DNA of 64,000 nt from Longispora fulva (GTDB lineage Bacteria > Actinomycetota > Actinomycetes > Mycobacteriales > Micromonosporaceae): positions 7,688,001 through 7,752,000 of the forward strand of contig NZ_JADOUF010000001.1 of assembly GCF_015751905.1 (NCBI RefSeq). Direction: 5' to 3'. Of the stretch, positions 62,163 through 64,000 are shown in pieces. The stretch's first letter is position 1; each line of letters begins with the position of its first letter. Both the position numbers and the translations under genes were made by a program. The notes under the pieces were generated by a model. The model saw only the letters and a program-made list of their open reading frames with translations. It was not told the DNA's origin and did no database searches.

Positions 62163-63257
62163 GTGAACAGCGCGCGGAAGATCAGGGTCGCGGTCGTCTT
62201 CGGCGGTCGGAGCACGGAACACGCCATCTCGGCGGTCAGCGCAGGCAGTGTGTTCGCCGCGCTCGACCCCGACGAGTTCGAGGTCGTGCCGATCGGCATC
62301 ACCCGCGAGGGGCACTGGGTGCTCACTTCCGGTGATCCCGCGGGCCTGGCGCTGGAGGGCCGCACGCTTCCCGAGGTCACCGAGGGCTCCGGCTCCGCCG
62401 TGGCGCTGTGGGGCGGCGGCACCGTCGTCGCGCTGGACGCGACCGCCGGCATGCCGGGCCTCGGGGACGTGGACGTGGTCCTCCCCCTCCTGCACGGCCC
62501 GTACGGCGAGGACGGCACCATCCAGGGCCTGCTGGAGATGGCCGGCGTGCCGTACGTGGGCGCGGGCGTCTTCGCCTCCGCCGCCGGGATGGACAAGGAG
62601 TTCACCCGCAAACTGCTGGCCGCGGCCGGCCTTCCGATCGGCCCGTGGACCGTGCTGAGGCCGGGCCAGGAGTTCGACGAGGCCGACAAGGAGCGCCTGG
62701 GCCTGCCGGTGTTCGTGAAGCCGGCCCGGGGCGGCTCCAGCATCGGCATCTCGAAGGTCACCGACTGGGCCGACCTGGACGCCGCGATCGCGCACGCCCG
62801 CGCCGCCGACCCGAAGGTGGTCATCGAGGCCGCGATCGTGGGCCGTGAGGTCGAGTGCGGCGTGCTGGAGGGCGAGCACGGCGGGGCGCCCGAGGCCAGC
62901 CTGTGCTCGGAGATCCGGATGGTGCGCAGCGCGTCGGGCTGGTACGACTTCGACACGAAGTACCTCGACGACGCCTGCGAGTACGACCTCCCGGCGCACC
63001 TGCCCGCCGAGGTCACCGCGAAGCTGCAGGACTACGCCGTGCGGGCCTTCACCGCGCTGGACTGCGCCGGCCTCGCCCGGGTCGACTTCTTCGTCACCCC
63101 TGAGCTCGACGTCTACATCAACGAGATCAACACGATGCCGGGCTTCACGCCGATCTCGCAGTTCCCGCAGATGTGGGCGGCGTCGGGGCTGCCGTACCCG
63201 AAGCTGGTGTCCCGGCTGATCCGCACGGCGCTGCGGAAGGGCACCGGGCTCCGTTAG
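62163..63257 (+). CDS. ddl: D-alanine-D-alanine ligase
   Basis: 364 aa ATP-grasp enzyme. [22 protein letters not shown] starts the N-lobe. [53 protein letters not shown] and [31 protein letters not shown] hold the ATP, metal and D-Ala sites. It supplies D-Ala-D-Ala for peptidoglycan. Glu in GSSIG- and Tyr/Phe-type omega loop residues were not analysed for D-lactate selectivity. GTG 62163 is used, 11 nt after the PLP-enzyme gene stop. It overlaps the convergent DUF3515 gene by 4 nt. Confidence 0.95.
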   Translation: MNSARKIRVAVVFGGRSTEHAISAVSAGSVFAALDPDEFEVVPIGITREGHWVLTSGDPAGLALEGRTLPEVTEGSGSAVALWGGGTVVALDATAGMPGLGDVDVVLPLLHGPYGEDGTIQGLLEMAGVPYVGAGVFASAAGMDKEFTRKLLAAAGLPIGPWTVLRPGQEFDEADKERLGLPVFVKPARGGSSIGISKVTDWADLDAAIAHARAADPKVVIEAAIVGREVECGVLEGEHGGAPEASLCSEIRMVRSASGWYDFDTKYLDDACEYDLPAHLPAEVTAKLQDYAVRAFTALDCAGLARVDFFVTPELDVYINEINTMPGFTPISQFPQMWAASGLPYPKLVSRLIRTALRKGTGLR

Positions 63258-63802
63258 TTCTTGCAGGCCGCCGGCGGTTCCGCGACGGCGGGCACGGCGG
63301 CGGCCACCGAGGAGGAGAACCCGGCGATGAGCTGCCCCTGGTACGACGTCGGGATGCTCACCCGCACCGGCGTCACCCGGTCCACGGTCCGGAACACGTT
63401 GGTGTCGGCCGCCTGCTCCCCGTACCAGCACACGCCGTTGATCGGGAACAACGTGCCGGTCGGCGGGAATGTCGTCGCAGGCCCGCCGCAGGTCATGGTG
63501 ATGGCCGGCGAGCCGTACGCCGCCGTCTGCTCCGTGTTGCCCACCACGGCCCGCCGGGGCAGCTCGCCGAGCACGTCCGGCAGGCCCGCGACCAGCGCCC
63601 GGCAGCGCGGCACGTCGGCCTCGGCCAGCGCCGCGCCGGGCACGGTGACGCCCGAGCTGGGCATGACCGTGGACGTCGGCGTCGGCTCGGGCGCGGCCTT
63701 CGTGTTCACGAACCACAGCGCGGCGACGCCCAGGACCAGGGTCACGGGGACTGCGACGAAGGTGGCGGTCCGCGCGGCGGCCCGCCGATCGGGATCGGAC
63801 AG
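63254..63802 (-). CDS. DUF3515 membrane-anchored/secreted protein, apparent CTG start
   Basis: About 182 aa from CTG 63802. The N-terminus ([32 protein letters not shown]) is an Arg-rich cytoplasmic stub followed by one membrane helix. The outer domain has four Cys and ends [13 protein letters not shown], as in DUF3515 proteins. GTG 63745 lies inside the membrane helix and has no ribosome-binding site. CTG 63802 has GAGGAG exactly six bases upstream, and the extra 19 codons read like the family N-terminus. From memory, Rv2980 is in the same position beside ddl. Function is unknown, possibly cell wall related. Confidence 0.75.
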   Translation of the reverse strand: MSDPDRRAAARTATFVAVPVTLVLGVAALWFVNTKAAPEPTPTSTVMPSSGVTVPGAALAEADVPRCRALVAGLPDVLGELPRRAVVGNTEQTAAYGSPAITMTCGGPATTFPPTGTLFPINGVCWYGEQAADTNVFRTVDRVTPVRVSIPTSYQGQLIAGFSSSVAAAVPAVAEPPAACKN

Positions 63803-63808
63803 GGCAGG

Positions 63809-63814
63809 CTCCTC
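63809..63814 (-). promoter_or_regulatory. Ribosome-binding site for the apparent CTG start at 63802
   Basis: GAGGAG on the minus strand ends six bases before CTG 63802-63800. No ATG, GTG or TTG is available in frame before the membrane helix. Confidence 0.5.
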
Positions 63815-63833
63815 GGGGGCGGCCGGCGGAGAC

Positions 63834-64000
63834 CTACAGGTGCACCACCGAACAGGTGAGTGTCCGGGTGATCCCGGGGACCGCCTGCACCTTACTCACC
63901 ACCATCTTGCCCAACTCGTCCACGGTCTGGGCCTCTGTGAGGACCACCACGTCATACGGGCCGGTGACGGCGTCCACCTTCGCGACGCCGGGGACGTCCA
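63834..64000 (-). CDS. AsnC/Lrp-type (RAM domain) protein, C-terminal fragment (runs off the window)
   Basis: About 54 codons before the TAG at 63834-63836 encode DVPGVAKVDAVTGPYDVVV...LGKMVVSKVQAVPGITRTLTCSVVHL, the RAM (Lrp/AsnC ligand-binding) fold. The start and any helix-turn-helix lie outside the window, so it could be a full Lrp regulator or a stand-alone RAM protein of about 75-80 residues. Confidence 0.7.
   Translation of the reverse strand, partial: DVPGVAKVDAVTGPYDVVVLTEAQTVDELGKMVVSKVQAVPGITRTLTCSVVHL

Overview
High-GC actinobacterial chromosome, most likely a Micromonosporaceae-type actinomycete. The signs are very high GC with strong third-position bias, frequent GTG/TTG starts, AfsR/SARP regulators, class II DAHP synthase, an F420-pathway guanylyltransferase, and an HU protein with a long Lys/Ala tail. 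From memory, and not checked by alignment, two parts follow Mycobacterium tuberculosis gene order. About 1.9-37.9 kb resembles Rv2178c-Rv2191 with insertions. About 46.5-63.8 kb resembles Rv2980-Rv2993c. No IS element, prophage, CRISPR array or rRNA was seen.

Layout. 0-3.4 kb (minus): a NUDIX N-terminus at the edge, a short RelA/SpoT homologue and a DEDDh/GIY-YIG nuclease. 3.5-8.1 kb (plus): a tight run of NYN-domain protein, secreted peptidase, M48 protease and PimB'-like glycosyltransferase. 8.2-13.4 kb (minus): HIT protein, a decayed phosphotransferase, a NarL-type two-component system and a FadD15-like ligase. 13.7-15.8 kb (plus): SRPBCC protein, ROK glucokinase and EEP-family protein. 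16.2-24.1 kb (plus): two large AfsR-type regulators, a flavin monooxygenase and a hydrolase-like protein without its catalytic residues. 24.1-30.8 kb: membrane protein, PlsC, a giant adenylate cyclase/ATPase with an apparent AUC start, a small protein, a CRP-family regulator and an RNase AS-like exonuclease. 30.9-37.9 kb: phosphofructokinase with a PPi-type signature, proC, a methyltransferase/glycosyltransferase pair and aroG. 38-42.7 kb: SGNH hydrolase, MFS transporter, secreted protein and the ahpC-ahpD operon. 42.8-44.5 kb: cimA behind a leader peptide rich in Leu/Ile codons and an intrinsic terminator. 44.6-46.5 kb: a glycosylase-like gene and a DUF559/AbiEi-like gene bracketed by two related palindromes. 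46.5-49.7 kb: FAH-family protein, gltX, a HAD phosphatase, tRNA-Gln and two tRNA-Glu. 49.9-52.7 kb: sulfite oxidase-like enzyme, nickel-binding protein, MarR, glyoxalase and a hypothetical gene. 52.7-55.4 kb: IclR regulator divergent from leuCD. 55.6-63.8 kb: HU, ppk, cold-shock-like protein, cofC, PlsC, gpsA, a PLP lyase, ddl, a DUF3515 protein and an AsnC/Lrp-type C-terminus at the edge.

Functional links: branched-chain amino acid synthesis (cimA with its attenuator, leuCD with an IclR regulator); phospholipid and glycerol-phosphate metabolism (two PlsC, gpsA, FadD-like ligase, PimB'-like enzyme); peroxide defence (ahpCD); glutamate-tRNA charging (gltX beside tRNA-Gln and tRNA-Glu); and a possible cAMP module (cyclase plus CRP-family regulator). 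The best candidates for new biology are the cimA attenuator, the paired palindromes around the DUF559 gene, the AUC and CUG starts, and the SARP-SARP-FMO-pseudohydrolase cluster.
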